Positions 44,150 to 55,700 of a DNA stretch of 64,000 nucleotides are shown here, piece by piece; positions within the stretch are counted from its first letter, which is position 1, and each line of letters opens with the position of its first letter. This DNA is from Bremia lactucae. Taxonomy: Eukaryota; Oomycota; Peronosporomycetes; Peronosporales; Peronosporaceae. The notes beneath the pieces were generated by a model. The model did not search any database. It had not been told where the DNA came from and saw only the letters and a program-made list of their open reading frames with translations. The DNA lies in the NCBI RefSeq assembly GCF_004359215.1, contig NC_090620.1, positions 4,065,846 through 4,129,845 of the forward strand, written 5' to 3'. The position numbers were made by a program, and so were the translations under genes.

Positions 44150-44818
44150 TGTAGCGGAGCTACCTCGCTCCTAAAGTCAGAGGAAGACTTTCAGACTCAG
44201 AGAGTCACTTAGTTCTATTGAACTAATGGGTTTAACAACTCAGGGAGTCGTACAAGCTATAAAAGCTTAAGGAATCCTAGTTCAAGGGATTCAGGGGTTC
44301 GTAGAACCAAGTGGCAACAAGTGCCCAAGACACTTAACGCTTTAAGATCGAAAGGGAAACCGAACTTTAATTAATTATTTAAAGCTAAAAACCTTATCCT
44401 AGCTAATACAAATAGATTTTGGCCGCCAGATTTATATCTGGCGGCGACCACATTTATTACCCATAATAAATGGAATTTAAGTAACTAACTATTTAAAAAT
44501 TAGATAAAAGGGTATTTTACCCATAAAGTAAATGTACCACAACAACGGTTCTCCAACCGATGTGTGCCCCATTACACCCTCCCCCATCAGACTGTTGACA
44601 CCGAGTGACAACATTCGCTTCATTTCCTCTTTGAGGTTGGAACCTAAACAGCTAACCGTTTGGTTGTGTTTTCCATTCCTTTGTCTAATGACAATCAAGC
44701 GTGAGTCACAGACTCTGAGCACCTTCCTCGACGATGAGGGAATGGTGGACTTTGAAAGTCACTCTCAATCAGAGGAGGAGGAAAAAGAGCGGCGTTCGCT
44801 CACGCCTTCTCCTCCGGA
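44150..44818 (-). mobile_element. Family D element end: LTR and antisense-ORF start (D3)
   Basis: The reversed D LTR spans 44150-44576 (TGTAGCGGAG to CCCCATTACA), followed by the pyrimidine-rich complement of the polypurine tract and the leader. The D antisense ORF begins at 44692 on the plus strand. Everything ends at the N at 44819. Confidence 0.8.
44692..44818 (+). pseudogene. Start of a family D antisense ORF
   Basis: MTIKRESQTLSTFLDDEGMV, then a Glu-rich stretch (QSEEEEKERRS), 42 codons without a stop and nearly the same as the D2 copy at 23441. Cut by the N at 44819, beyond which is the unrelated RRP5 gene. Confidence 0.7.
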
Positions 44819-44819
44819 N
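44819..44819. other. Single-N join
   Basis: One N separates retroelement sequence from the middle of the RRP5 coding region. The RRP5 frame is open to the last base before the N and loses all family resemblance after it. Confidence 0.9.
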
Positions 44820-47086
44820 TCCTGCACGTCTTCAAAAGTACGCGGTAATACGGTCTTGCGCAAGGCGTATTCAAGCAGCAGCGGCTTTTTCGAGAGCATA
44901 AGCGTGCCGTCCGACTCCTGAGAGACAACGAGCAGCGGCTCCGTGATCTCGTCACCAGCCTGAAATCGTTGCACGATCTCGTCCACAAGCAACGTATTCC
45001 TCGGGAAATCGGTCAAGTGCACAAAGGGGAGTATCCCTTCCAATTGATCGTTTGTCTGCACTCGCAGGCGCGTCGTCTCAACTCCCGTGACTTTGACATT
45101 CGTAATCGTTTTTCCAACCAAGGTCCCCACTGAGTCCGGAGCGGCGGTAATTTGGTTAAACGAGCTGTTTGTTGTCGTGTCAAAAGAGAGCATCAATCGT
45201 CTCCTGGTTGCGTCACAACGCGTCACGCGCGCCTTCACTACCTGGCCTACAACATATGCTTCTTCCAAATTCGTAATGCCCGCCTGCTGGAGTACAGCCA
45301 CGGGAACAAGTCCGTACACATTGTTGTAAAACGTGACAATTACACCGTACTCGCCGATTTTAGTAATGAATCCGTGGGCAATTTGGCCCATCGAAGCTTC
45401 CTCGAATGAGCTCAAGACGGGCAAGTCTGACGAAAGCAAGGCTGACTTCATTGTCAGGAACGTCTTGTTGGCGTCGATATCCACATGCAGCACGCGCGCA
45501 GTTGCGCTTTTGCCAACTTTATACTTGCTATTGTTCTTCTTCTTGCTCAGCAAAAATCCGGGGATGTGTTGTGGAGTGACCAAACCACGGACACCTTCAC
45601 TTATCTCCAAAAGCATGCCCCAAGACTCGACTGACAAGATTTTACCGTGCACCGTGGTGCCAGGAACCAAGTCTTTATGACGCAGCACGATCTGAGATAT
45701 CGCATGATCCGCGCAGGTCACGCTTGCTACTGCATCAAAGGGTGAAAAGCCCAAGACACGGCACTTGATAGTGGAACCGACTTTAAATTTCTTCTCAAGC
45801 TTGTCGACGCGCTTGTCTGAAACCTTGGAAATGTGCACATATCCAGGCACAAAATCTTTCCAACTGAGATGCGATGTCGCGCTTTTCTTGACACTACCAC
45901 CCTCCATCGTGACGTCTTCGTCCTTGCTTTTGAGCGACAAGAGCATCCCGATGCCGGCATCAATGCGTTCAATCGAGGCGTTTTCAATGATGTCACCTAT
46001 TGAATATAAAGACTCGGGGACTTGCAAGTGAACGACATGAGGGGCCATGGACAGCGTGATTTGTTTCGTGGTAGCATCGATACTTACAATACGCGCACGG
46101 GCTTTTAGTCCTCTACGGTACAATTCTTGCCAGCCACGTTCGCACGGCAGACTCATGTGATTCTCCTCGACAGTGGCGGTGAAAAACGTGAGGAATGTCA
46201 CGCTGAGTCCGTTCTCGAGAATTTCGTCGACACGAACATTCAGCAGCATGCCCGGAATTAGCTGCTTCAATGCGAACGCGTCGCCGCGCGTAACGGCCTT
46301 GACGACTTGGCTGCGGTCTGTGGTCACCGTGGCCGTATTTGTGTGAGTGTTGATAGATTGAACGTTTACCAGCAAGTTTTGACCCTTGTGCACGGGAGTC
46401 GTGAGGTCTTTGCGGGGTACAAACGCAAGCATTCCACGAATGCCTACGTTCATTATCGCGCCGTGGTCCTCTACGGACGACACAGTGGCATGTAGCGAAG
46501 CACCTTTGGTAAGGCTACTGGGGCTGAGCTCGGCATGAAGTCGTGAGGTGCGAAGCGAAAGGTAGATTTTTTTGTGTTTGTCAGCCTTTGCCGTGGCCAG
46601 CACGACGCAAGGCACGAACTGGCCAACTGTAAAGATAGTACTCAGTAATGGCAATTGTTCATCATTTGAATTCTCTTGCTGTGTCTTAAGTGCATTTTTC
46701 TGGGACTCAATAAACTCGTAGAACTCATCCGAGCACTCGCTTAGAGCAACCGTGCCGTTTAGTTTATTCGGCAAACTGATCATTAAATCCTGGCCGTCCG
46801 TGATCTGACGCACGCAGCCGAGTAGTAACATGCCTTTGTGCAGCGTTTTGAAGCTTAACACCACGGCCTTCGCAGCCTTGCTGTTATCCTTGGCGCTGAC
46901 AGAAGTGCTCTTGGCAGCAGCGGAACTCTTCGCCTTTTTCTTTGGCTGCTCGTCATTGACAGCAGCCAGCCCGCGCTTACCGAATAGCGCTTCACTCACA
47001 GGATTCACGGATTCGCCCACTTTTTCGTTCAAAGCTTGGGGCTTCTTACCACGTGGAAAATTCATCGCCACTGCTGTCGTTGCCAT
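44820..47086 (-). CDS. RRP5: RRP5-like ribosome biogenesis protein, N-terminal part only
   Basis: RRP5 (human PDCD11) is a large nucleolar RNA-binding protein of the small-subunit processome, needed for 18S and 5.8S rRNA maturation. The sequence shows a basic N-terminus (PKKKAKSSAAAKS) and about seven S1-type RNA-binding repeats in a row, recognisable by openings such as LTKGASLHATVSSVEDHGAI, LVPGTTVHGKILSVESWGML and ASMGQIAHGFITKIGEYGVI. About 755 codons are present, whereas family members reach about 1700-1900 residues with about a dozen S1 repeats and C-terminal HAT repeats; those are missing beyond the single N at 44819. The start is the ATG at 47086 (MATTAVAMNFPRGKKPQAL); the longer open frame has no earlier ATG. 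Truncation looks like an assembly join rather than biology, but a retroelement insertion is possible. SAC1 lies 194 bp upstream on the same strand. Confidence 0.88.
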
Positions 47087-47280
47087 CGCTTCGAAGCTTG
47101 ACACCGTTTCGACGATTGGTTGGATGATGACGACGCTGGGATTGGCTACATGTATCTATGTACCGACGGCTATGGTACGAATTAGGCAATTGGTAAACGT
47201 TGATTCACGATGTAAGAAAAAGTACTTTGTTAATTTGTTCTCTTTTTTACGTCTTGTGCCAATGTACCCTGTAACCAGCC

Positions 47281-49500
47281 CTACGAGGTTTTGCGGCGAA
47301 TGTATCCACTTGAGCTAAACGCAGGTTTGCAGACATATCGACGCCCAATGGAACGAAATGTGCCCTTCTTCATGATAACGTATCCCGTCACGAAAAAAAG
47401 CACTACGGCGGCAATCACGCCGTCGCGCACACGCGTGGCCACGGGCAACTCCGGACGTGTGCTCAGCGACACCGTGACAATCGCACAGGTAGCAAGCGCG
47501 ACCTCCAGCATCAAATGCACAAGACTGTGCTGTTGCTGGAAAGTAAAAGGCGATTCATCGCGCTTATCCGGAGCAAAATTCCCGACCAGCAGGTCAAACG
47601 CGTCCTGACGAATGCCATCCGAGAAGTTGTTGAGATAATACCGAGTGATCGAATTAACCCCGTCTTGCAAGGCCCCTGCGAGGGTCCGTCGGCCTGTACG
47701 CGTAAAGTCCGTCTTGAGCGCTCCTGTGCCGGCGTACATCCTGCTCACGTAGTCGGCGTTGTCCGCCCACGCGTTCTTGAACACGACTTCGAAACTTTCG
47801 TAAGGCGAGTCCAGCACACTGTTGCCGTTGTCGTCTTTTACGACATCAAACGGATAAAGCTGCAGCGCCATGAGCATCGTACGCCGCGCGAAAAGGCTCA
47901 TGACGACGTTCGTGCGGTCCAGATTGTCCATACAATTGACGCGAAAGACGCCGCGCTGGCGCGAGAGCAGTCGTCCTTCCCCGTCACACTCGAACCAGCC
48001 GTACTGCGTAAACTGCTCCTCGACCTCCGTCAGGAGCTTGGACAAGTTGTGCCACGCCATCTTGCGGCACTCGTGGTGAAAGTCAAACCACACGTAGGCC
48101 ACAGGCTCTGCAAAGAGCTGCGAAATCGACGTCGGCGCTAACGACACGGGAATACTCGGCGGGGGATGTATCCGAGCCGGAAGGGACATTAATGCTTGCA
48201 GCGTAGCGGATCCTACTGACCCAGGGACCTTGTCGCTGTTACTAGCCATTGATGCACTAGTAGGAGAGCCTGCTAAAGAGCCTCCTGTGCTAGATGTTCC
48301 GACTCCGTTGCTACCGTTTCCTGCAAGGGCTGGAGGCAGCGCATTCGGTGTACTCTTCTGCTGAGGCGATAGAACATTCCGTGCAGGAGACATGGGCATG
48401 GACAGCGCTGCCGAGGAGCCAACCGAGCTCAATCCGTCGCCAGACTTCGATAGCGTATTGTACTTCTTGGCGTATTTGCCAAATGCCGATCCAAGCTGCG
48501 CCTGATCGCGCACGGTGGAGCTCTTGCCAGCCTTGTCAATGAGATTCACGCACGTAATGTGTCCGTACCTTTGAATCAAATTGTCCATATGGGCGCGAAA
48601 CGCGAGTTCGTTCCAGTCCACGACGCTCTCGTGCCCTGAGAACGCGTAGCGCGTGCGTGGCATGTACTTGAGCGTGACCAATTGGTCCCAATAGAGCGGG
48701 ATGCTTCCTCGCACTTGCACGTACGAGCACATGGCTCGAGACGGCTTAATCAACAGCATCTCCGTCTCGGCAAAGTTCGCGACGCATCCATCCTTGTCGA
48801 CTCCTCGGACATTAAAGCGAGTCCCGACGCGTCGCCAGCTCCTTCGGGTGAAGAACAAGATATCGTAGCGCTGCCCATTGACGGCGCACTTTTTAATGAC
48901 CTTTACAAAGCCCGAGATCACGGGCACGATCCAGTCCCCCAGCTCCAACTCAATGAACTTGGCCATCACGGGCTTGTTCCAGAAGAAATCCTCCTCTGCA
49001 CGCGCATAGAGCGCCGACGGGCGCTGCACAGCCGACGACGCGGACGCCCGTTTCTGAGCCGAGAGAGTCAGATCGAGGTCGTAGCTGAAGTAGAATGTGC
49101 GGGACGCGAGCGCGGATTGCAGCATTCGGCAGTACTCGCGCTCGTCCTGCTTCTCGCGAGTACTCGCGTGCTTAAAGAAGCTTTGGTGCACGGCGGCGCT
49201 GACGGGCAGCAGCTTCAGCTCGAGGATGCAATAGATCTTTTCGCTGTTGGGACCCGATCCGACCACGCGCGAGTCCGTCACGACCGCCAAGTACGGCCCG
49301 CTTAGCAGCGTGTACACGCCGTAGACTGCGTGGATGGATACGGCGGCCGCGTCGTCGCTAAGCTGCAGTTTGCGGTCAACCTGCTGCTCGATGTCCACGC
49401 CGCCGTTTGACGGATTTGCCGCTAGACGCAGCCATGGACCTGCTCCAGCGCGGCAGTCTTCGAGCAAGAGTTCCGCTCGCTCCGTATAGACCTTGAACAT
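47281..49500 (-). CDS. SAC1: SAC1-type phosphoinositide phosphatase
   Basis: A membrane-bound lipid phosphatase of ER/Golgi that removes phosphate chiefly from PtdIns4P. 739 residues from the ATG at 49500. The SAC domain carries RRSWRRVGTRFNVRG and ANFAETEML (about residues 222-250). The catalytic P-loop CMDNLDRT (Cys523 to Thr530, Cys-x5-Arg-Thr) lies in RVNCMDNLDRTNVV. Two hydrophobic segments in the last 85 residues (VHLMLEVALATCAIVTVSL and VIAAVVLFFVTGYVIM) form the usual C-terminal hairpin anchor. A Ser/Gly/Pro/Ala-rich insertion of about 110 residues (about 357-465) lies inside the SAC domain; yeast and human SAC1 are near 600 residues, so this accounts for most of the extra length. Single exon and intact. 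Confidence 0.93.
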   Translation of the reverse strand: MFKVYTERAELLLEDCRAGAGPWLRLAANPSNGGVDIEQQVDRKLQLSDDAAAVSIHAVYGVYTLLSGPYLAVVTDSRVVGSGPNSEKIYCILELKLLPVSAAVHQSFFKHASTREKQDEREYCRMLQSALASRTFYFSYDLDLTLSAQKRASASSAVQRPSALYARAEEDFFWNKPVMAKFIELELGDWIVPVISGFVKVIKKCAVNGQRYDILFFTRRSWRRVGTRFNVRGVDKDGCVANFAETEMLLIKPSRAMCSYVQVRGSIPLYWDQLVTLKYMPRTRYAFSGHESVVDWNELAFRAHMDNLIQRYGHITCVNLIDKAGKSSTVRDQAQLGSAFGKYAKKYNTLSKSGDGLSSVGSSAALSMPMSPARNVLSPQQKSTPNALPPALAGNGSNGVGTSSTGGSLAGSPTSASMASNSDKVPGSVGSATLQALMSLPARIHPPPSIPVSLAPTSISQLFAEPVAYVWFDFHHECRKMAWHNLSKLLTEVEEQFTQYGWFECDGEGRLLSRQRGVFRVNCMDNLDRTNVVMSLFARRTMLMALQLYPFDVVKDDNGNSVLDSPYESFEVVFKNAWADNADYVSRMYAGTGALKTDFTRTGRRTLAGALQDGVNSITRYYLNNFSDGIRQDAFDLLVGNFAPDKRDESPFTFQQQHSLVHLMLEVALATCAIVTVSLSTRPELPVATRVRDGVIAAVVLFFVTGYVIMKKGTFRSIGRRYVCKPAFSSSGYIRRKTS

Positions 49501-49973
49501 GCTTCTCTACTTACACCCTGCCTATCTTAGCTCGTCGTATCCGACGATGGGGGGGTCTGAACTCTTTTTTAGGTCCTAAAAAGAGGTGATAACTTTCCCC
49601 ATAGAGTGCTTGTATATAAACACTGGAATAACTACTCGATGCGCGCGTACAGAAGTTAGGACATTAACTCGCCAATGTTTTGCAACTCTGGAGGATGGTA
49701 CCATTTATGACGTGTCAGGTCTTCTGTAACAAACCGGCACAGACGCAGAAAATCGTCATATTTCGACTGTTTCAGAGCTTATTATAGCAGCGACTTGTTG
49801 GAGTCGTTTTTAGTGGCTGTTAAACCATTCATGTGGTGTAATACACATCACGGGAAAAAATCTAACCTTTAAATTTATGGGTATACCTCTTGCAGTCACC
49901 AGATATAGATTGGTGGCGAATTCCTTATTGAGGTGAATAGGGTAAGGTATGTTACAATTTTAACATAAATAAA
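49501..49973. other. Upstream region of SAC1, no gene seen
   Basis: Includes the likely promoter of the minus-strand SAC1 gene. From about 49850 the sequence is A+T-rich. A CACCAGATATAGATTGGTGG stretch recalls the Lys-like hairpin of LTR D (CGCCAGATATAAATCTGGCG), so a decayed LTR may lie here. Confidence 0.5.
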
Positions 49974-50228
49974 GGTCGGGCATCCGCACCATAATATTAT
50001 TTATTACCTATAAGAGGAATAATCAATATTAACTACTATGTGATGAAATATTATAATTAAGAAGTATGATTTCAAATTTAACATTCCCAATATTTACAAA
50101 ATTCGGTAATATTGAAGTAAAACGATGATAATTCTGATGAATCAACGCCACCGCCATACATAGTTTGTTATTAGAGCAATAATAAAGTCAACAGTAGATT
50201 GAAGATTGTTACGTAGGACTTGATATAT
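49974..50228 (+). repeat. LTR C fragment
   Basis: Matches the first part of the C LTR (CCTATAAGAGGAATAAT through GCCATACATAG and GATTGTTACGTAGGA) and is cut where the 5' LTR of C3 begins. Probably an older C LTR into which C3 inserted. Confidence 0.65.
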
Positions 50229-50745
50229 TTAAAACGGGGTTGTCCCGTTACATAAGTATTATTTCGTATAAGAGGAAAAATAAATATTATTTCCTCGGAG
50301 AGAAAATAAATAAAGAAGTACAAAATTATGATTTTTACTAATTTTGACTTAAATAGTCTCAATATTTCCAATTTGGATACTACTGATGCAATAAGACATA
50401 AGCTCTATTGATTGGTTGATTTAAGTCTAAATCAACTCCGCCAATTGTTATACGACACGATGGTGCGGTGCGCAAGGAGGCGCCATACTGAAATAGATAA
50501 TAATATAATTAGTTCAGCTGTAGAAAGAAGATCGTTACGTAGGAAACTAAATATATATTAATACAGTTTTACTGTACCCTAATTATAGTCCTTTAAATTA
50601 CCTTCGGTAGCTAAATGCCCTTAGATACTTAGAATTCTTCCTCTGCACTCTTGTGTACGTGAAGTTTCGAGGCACCTAACCTTCACTGTAATCAGTGTAA
50701 GGTCAACTAGTACTTACCAGTACGAGCGAAAGGTGCCCCGTTACA
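50229..50745 (+). repeat. 5' LTR of C3
   Basis: From a degraded start (AAAACGGGGTTGTCCCG) to GGTGCCCCGTTACA. The last 60 bp are conserved with the other C LTRs. The left boundary is approximate. Confidence 0.75.
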
Positions 50746-50747
50746 CC

Positions 50748-50755
50748 TGGTAGCA
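50748..50755 (+). other. Candidate primer-binding site, TGGTAGCA
   Basis: Same bases and same 2-bp distance from the LTR end as in C2 (27176). Confidence 0.45.
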
Positions 50756-50805
50756 CTTCGTAGTCCGTTCAGCGACCTGCGCACGTTCCATCCAACGTGG
50801 ATATG

Positions 50806-51850
50806 TTGAATAAAGAAAGAGGGAGCTTTTAAGCAACTCAAGAAGATTATCACACAACTCGTGAAAGATTTACTCATTTGAGTGACCTTGAATGGAGAGC
50901 GATCGAACGAATAAGTTCAGTCGAAGGCTGGCCAGACGTTGGCGCTATGCTGTTCACTCTGAACACAGATGAACAGCATGCGGCGAACTCGACATGGCCA
51001 GAGAGAAAGTAGCTTTTGTTCACCAGCAAGGCTCCCAACACGCGGAGGTGTTGAGTAAACAGGTGATCAACAATTGAAACTGTTGAGATAGCACCATGTA
51101 ACTGCTGCTAATGGGCGACGCTTTCGCGTCTACCCGAAAGTTTAAAGATAGAAATCTCTAATTAAGGCAGTTGAAGACAACCCCCTTTAAGATAGTTCGT
51201 CAAATTAGACGACGCCATAGAATCTCGCCGCGTCAATGATGATGCGACGAAAGTAAAATTTGGCATGCCCAACTTAGACGGACGTGCCAAATCTTGGGCC
51301 TTGGGGCTCAAGCTTCACGACCCGTTAGTCTTTTGATCGTATGAGGTCTTTAAGACCCGGCTCAGAAAAACATTTGTGCTACCACGTGTTGAATCTAAGG
51401 CTTGAGCTGAGCTCCTGGATTTGAAGCAGGTCAAGCGTGACATTAAAGCTTCTGCCCAACATACACATACACGATACCTGATTCAATTGAAGAACAAACA
51501 CAGGTAACTGTTTTATTAAAGGTCTTGCAGACGGACCCGTTAAGACTCACCTGTTCTGGCTGGAATTAGATCAGCTTCATCAAGCGATCTCTTTAGCGGA
51601 ATTGGAGGACTTTAGTCTGAAACAGGCTTTCGTCCACTCAGGTGTATATCGTCCACCGAGACGACAAGAATACGGAAATCAAGAACCCATGGAACTATCG
51701 TATGTAGAGAGCGAGAAAGCTCACTCTTCGATTTACAAATGGTTACAAAAATGAATCGATGTCAAAAGACAGGCCACTACGCCTACGAGTGTAGTACCTT
51801 ACGGCCAGTGCCTAAGAAAGCAAAAAGACCGACCTCTCGCTAGGAACAGT
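50806..51850 (+). pseudogene. gag of element C3
   Basis: Parallels C2 gag. The start codon has become GTG, with MLNKER following. Stretches such as FGMPNLDGRAKSWALGLKLH are readable. The zinc knuckle near 51750-51780 reads NRCQKTGHYAYECS: Cys-x4-His-x4-Cys remains, while the first knuckle Cys reads Met. Frameshifts occur throughout. Confidence 0.65.
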
Positions 51851-52254
51851 GGAGGACGCGGATCTGATGCTATTGTCAAATTGCAACGGCGAGGCGGATC
51901 GTAAGAAAACAGTAGGGGTCGGTAGGTGCGGAGCGCCCTACTGATCCAGCAACTTCAACAGAATTTGCATGACTTTTGACGAAAGTTGTTCCTCATAAAC
52001 ATTGTGTGTAATTTCCCAGGGGATGAGGTTGACGTCACCACCCTGAAAATAAAAGTTGCAAACAAGTTGCAACCTTAGTCCCTAGTCGATTATGGGGCGT
52101 CGCACAATCTTATCAGACGCCAATCGCTAGAAGTTCGCACACTCAAGTTCGTTGCTCGATATCCCTCGGACGAGGATGACAGTGCGCCTAGCAACAGCCG
52201 CATCTGTAACAGAAAAGAAACGTGCAGTTGGTATTCAATAACCGGTAAAGAGTA

Positions 52255-52720
52255 AACAGTACGATGATGATTTCATCGTACTAGATTTGGATGACAAATT
52301 TGATGTCATCCTTCGATTACCATGGCTTGGAAAGTACGAGCCATGTATAAAAAAGTGGCAGCATCAAGCCGTGACGATGCCTGTATTTTGTTCATCAGAT
52401 GGCCAACTGATGAACGTCTTGGAGCGTTCACAAGCGTGTGATGTCCCAGGAGTGGTGCGATGGCCTCACTTGTGGTTCGGTCTTTAGCATGACTGCAAAA
52501 GACCTCAGTGTGAATACCCAACACATCGTGGAGGTAGATTCCAACGACTGTGCGAAAGCACAGGCAGCGTCAAACTTCGACCACTCGAATAAGTTGAGTG
52601 TTACAAAACAAGGATGCTTGGAAAGCAACACCCAAGAAAATGTGAAACACCCGTCTATAAGAGACAGTGCGAAAGTCCTAGATCGACTGGAGAGTCGATT
52701 GTAGAGGATCTCGCTGTGGT
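52255..52720 (+). pseudogene. Protease region of element C3
   Basis: A frame starting at 52287 reads DDKFDVILRLPWLGKYEPC, the flap-distal ILG-x-x-WL region of a Gypsy retropepsin, with the normal Gly replaced by Arg. The catalytic Asp-Ser/Thr-Gly upstream is not readable. The downstream linker to RT is degenerate. Confidence 0.6.
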
Positions 52721-53039
52721 AGCGCAGCCACATCAAGAGGTAGTTGCGGAGGATACCCCCAAATGTTTTCTGTGGGAATAAGTCCCCGGAAACCTGTGGT
52801 CAAAGGTTTCCAGGTACCTTTGGAAATAATTTCCAAAGAGGAAACTAAGACAATAAATATCTTAGTAAACAATGGATTATGGGTAGGCACTTATACATTT
52901 GATCTTATAGCGCCTCCGAAATCAACTTCGGAGATAGGTCAATTGCCGATATTAATTCCAGAACTACTGCAATCACAAACAAGTAACTATCTTTCTTAAC
53001 GAAGCTAATCAAAAAGGAAGTAGAGGTCTTAAGCTTAAG

Positions 53040-53800
53040 TGTTAGAACCTTTCGCACGTTTGGGTACGATGTACTTCAACATTCGACTCTCCATTCATGG
53101 CTCTGCTATGAACGAAGACGTCATCAAAATAGCTCGGTGCAAAATCCCGCACCAATCTCAACAGATTGTTTACACATCTCTAAAATGTCGCAGGGACATT
53201 ACTAAGTCCCGGTGGCGTGACTAGTCACTCCCATAGCATACCACTTGTGCCCGCAACTAAGCTATCGGCATAAAAATTGTCGACCGCTATTATTTTTTTC
53301 ACGAGGCAATGGCCATTGCTTCATGACACAGTATTTCGAAACTCGGACTAGGTCGATTTCGTGTCGAGTGCCTTTATCCTTAGGCAACTCGCATGGTACT
53401 GATTTAGTGAAGACATCCTTAAATTCTATAAAATCTTGATATAGAGGGTTTGACTTTAAAGACTCCCAAGATTATGACGTAAGACGTTCAATCCCGAATA
53501 TCGGCCATGTAGTTGTCATCTGGCAAACAAGCAGATCTGCTTGACTTTGCCGCTACGCAGACCACGGAAGAACCGTTTCGGTTCTAGCGCACAAGTTATA
53601 TGCAAATCTAAAGAAGTATATATTCGCTGCAAGCGAAATACCAATTCTTGGGTGCATCGTGGACAAACACGGTGTACGCCCGGATCCAGAAAAGATTAAG
53701 GCGATCACCGATTGGCCTGTGCCAGTCGATGTAAAAGGACTTAGAAAGTTCCCTGGCTTAGCGGCTACCTGCACAAAAATACTCATGCATTATGCCGAAA
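53040..53800 (+). pseudogene. Reverse transcriptase remnant, element C3
   Basis: Only the C-terminal half is clear: the box region reads MYFNIRLSIHGSAMNED (from about 53067; the Asp-Asp is destroyed) and a later frame reads IPILGCIVDKHGVRPDPEKI, then a VPVDVKGLRKF stretch. The N-terminal half is deleted or unrecognisable. Confidence 0.7.
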
Positions 53801-53809
53801 TGACAGTCC

Positions 53810-54320
53810 ATCTTTCTTCTTTGTTAATGAAAATGTAAAGTGGTCATGGAACGCTGATTGTCAGCGTTCCTTCGAGGCTATCAAGCAAAGCTTGATGCAA
53901 TCGCCAATACTCGCGATTGCTGACCAAGACGACTTATATATGTGGTCTGTGACGCCAGCGATTTTGCAATCGTCTGTGCGTTAGTGCAATATGACACAGA
54001 CGGCGCAGAGCGCGTCATCTATTATCAACCGCGTCAGCAATCCAGTGCATGACAAGGGATTCCTTGCCATCTCAAAAATGCACTGGCTAAACTTAGGGTC
54101 TATCTCTTGGATAGGTAAACCGTTCATTGTACATACGGGCCCTGCCTCTTTACGCACGGCCGTGAACAGTCTACACCTCTCGCAAAGAATGGCGAGATGG
54201 TTGTCTTTATTCGCGGAGTTAACTTCTACGTGGAGTATAAACCAGGGCCACTTAATGTCGTCGCTAATGCCCTTTCGCGCCGGCCCAATTTTGAGCCGGC
54301 TACGCAAATCAACAGTGAGC
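53810..54320 (+). pseudogene. RNase H remnant, element C3
   Basis: A frame reads LTSTWSINQGHL and another EYKPGPLNVVANALSRRPNF (about 54229-54289), where the catalytic ADALSRRP Asp is Asn. The left part shows the VCGL.RQRFCNRLCVSA-like first motif, broken by stops. Confidence 0.65.
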
Positions 54321-54399
54321 ATACGGCAACTGCTAAAACAATAAGTAATCTGTCGTCAACATTACTGACAACGTTAAGAAGAAATTTAAAAAAGATAAT

Positions 54400-55700
54400 C
54401 AAGAAAATAAGGCTCTTGAAGGGTTGGTGGGTTACCTAAGAAATCTATCAGAAATTTTAATAGGATCGTCGCAATTGTTTCAATCCTCAGCGGATCTACT
54501 CTCAACACGCAATCGGTTAATGTGCAGCCATTGCTGTCGACGCACATTGTGTCGTCAACTACACCCATCATGACTTGCGCTTACGCATCATGTATGAGTG
54601 CAACGACGCAACAAAAGTGGTTACATATCTATGGACTTCGTCTTCGGGAGACCCGAAGACGATCACAAGAATAATAGCATTCTTGTGTCTCTTGATCATA
54701 GCGGCAAGATGGTCTATCTTGCTGCAGTCCCGGAGTCGATCTCAGCCAAAGGATGGCTCATGTCTTTGTTGACACAATATTTCGACTCCATGGGTTACCC
54801 CGTGAACTGGTCTCAGATTGAAACCCCAGGTTCACGGCAGAATTTTGGAAAACTGTGTTCTAATCACTTGGATCACAATTGTAAACGTCAACTTCTGACT
54901 TAAAACAGGTGGTGAGACAGAACGTGCAAATCATACCCTCGAAGAGACACGTCCACATTCTCTTACGGATTGGAGCCGTTTCTGCTTATGAAAGAATTTG
55001 CCATAAACAATTCAGTGTATTATCTACAACGCACACAACGTTATTCGTGAACGGCTTACGGCATCCGCGTATACCCACCTTGTTTAAAAGTGACTTTTAT
55101 TGAAGAGGGGGGGCTCGCTCGAGCAAAGAACATTCTAGCTCTTGCTCATCGCGCATTAGCCCTAAGAGGATACCAATATTGATTTAATTAACCTTGAAGT
55201 GGACAAACTCAGTAAAACAATAATGCTATTACTGACTTTATTAACGATACGAAAAGACTCAGCATCGAAAGCAATAAAATTACTGGGAACAATGTTGCTC
55301 TCACAAATAAGGAGAATTACATCTCCGCATTGCGCCCCGTCGCACTGAAGACAAACCAAAACCGAGTCAGCAGGTGATTTTCTGTTGGCTAAAGAAGTAG
55401 TGGTCCGTTTCGTACAGGATTCCATCGATGATGCGGTGGACTGACAGAAACGGAACTCGGACAAAAACGGAAGAGCTAACATACTTTCATTTAGTGTTGA
55501 TGACCTAGCTCTACTGTCTACAGTGAACCTACCAAAACATGTAGTGACAAATGTGGGCAGTAATAAATTACTGTTCCAGGTATACCGGCCCGTTTCGTGT
55601 ACTAAACATCACCAAGGCAATGCGTGCACATCGAGCTGCCTGGTAATATGCGTGCGCATCCTACGTATTGTGTCGGGCGTCTCCTCCCCTACCATCCGTA
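54400..55700 (+). pseudogene. Integrase remnant, element C3
   Basis: A 101-codon frame at 54598 reads SGYISMDFVFGRPEDDHKNN, LDHSGKMVYLAAVPESISAK and FDSMGYPVNWSQIETPGSRQ, the core of the integrase with the SDRDPRF site destroyed. The C-terminal region reads IELPGNMRAHPTYCVGRLLP near 55638. Confidence 0.75.

Noticed and set aside
44765..44818. C-terminal extension of RRP5 past the N
   Set aside because: The residues after the N are low-complexity translation of the D antisense-ORF leader read backward.
47515..48141. A 208-codon plus-strand ORF, and another at 48682-49305
   Set aside because: Both are antisense shadows of the intact SAC1 gene.
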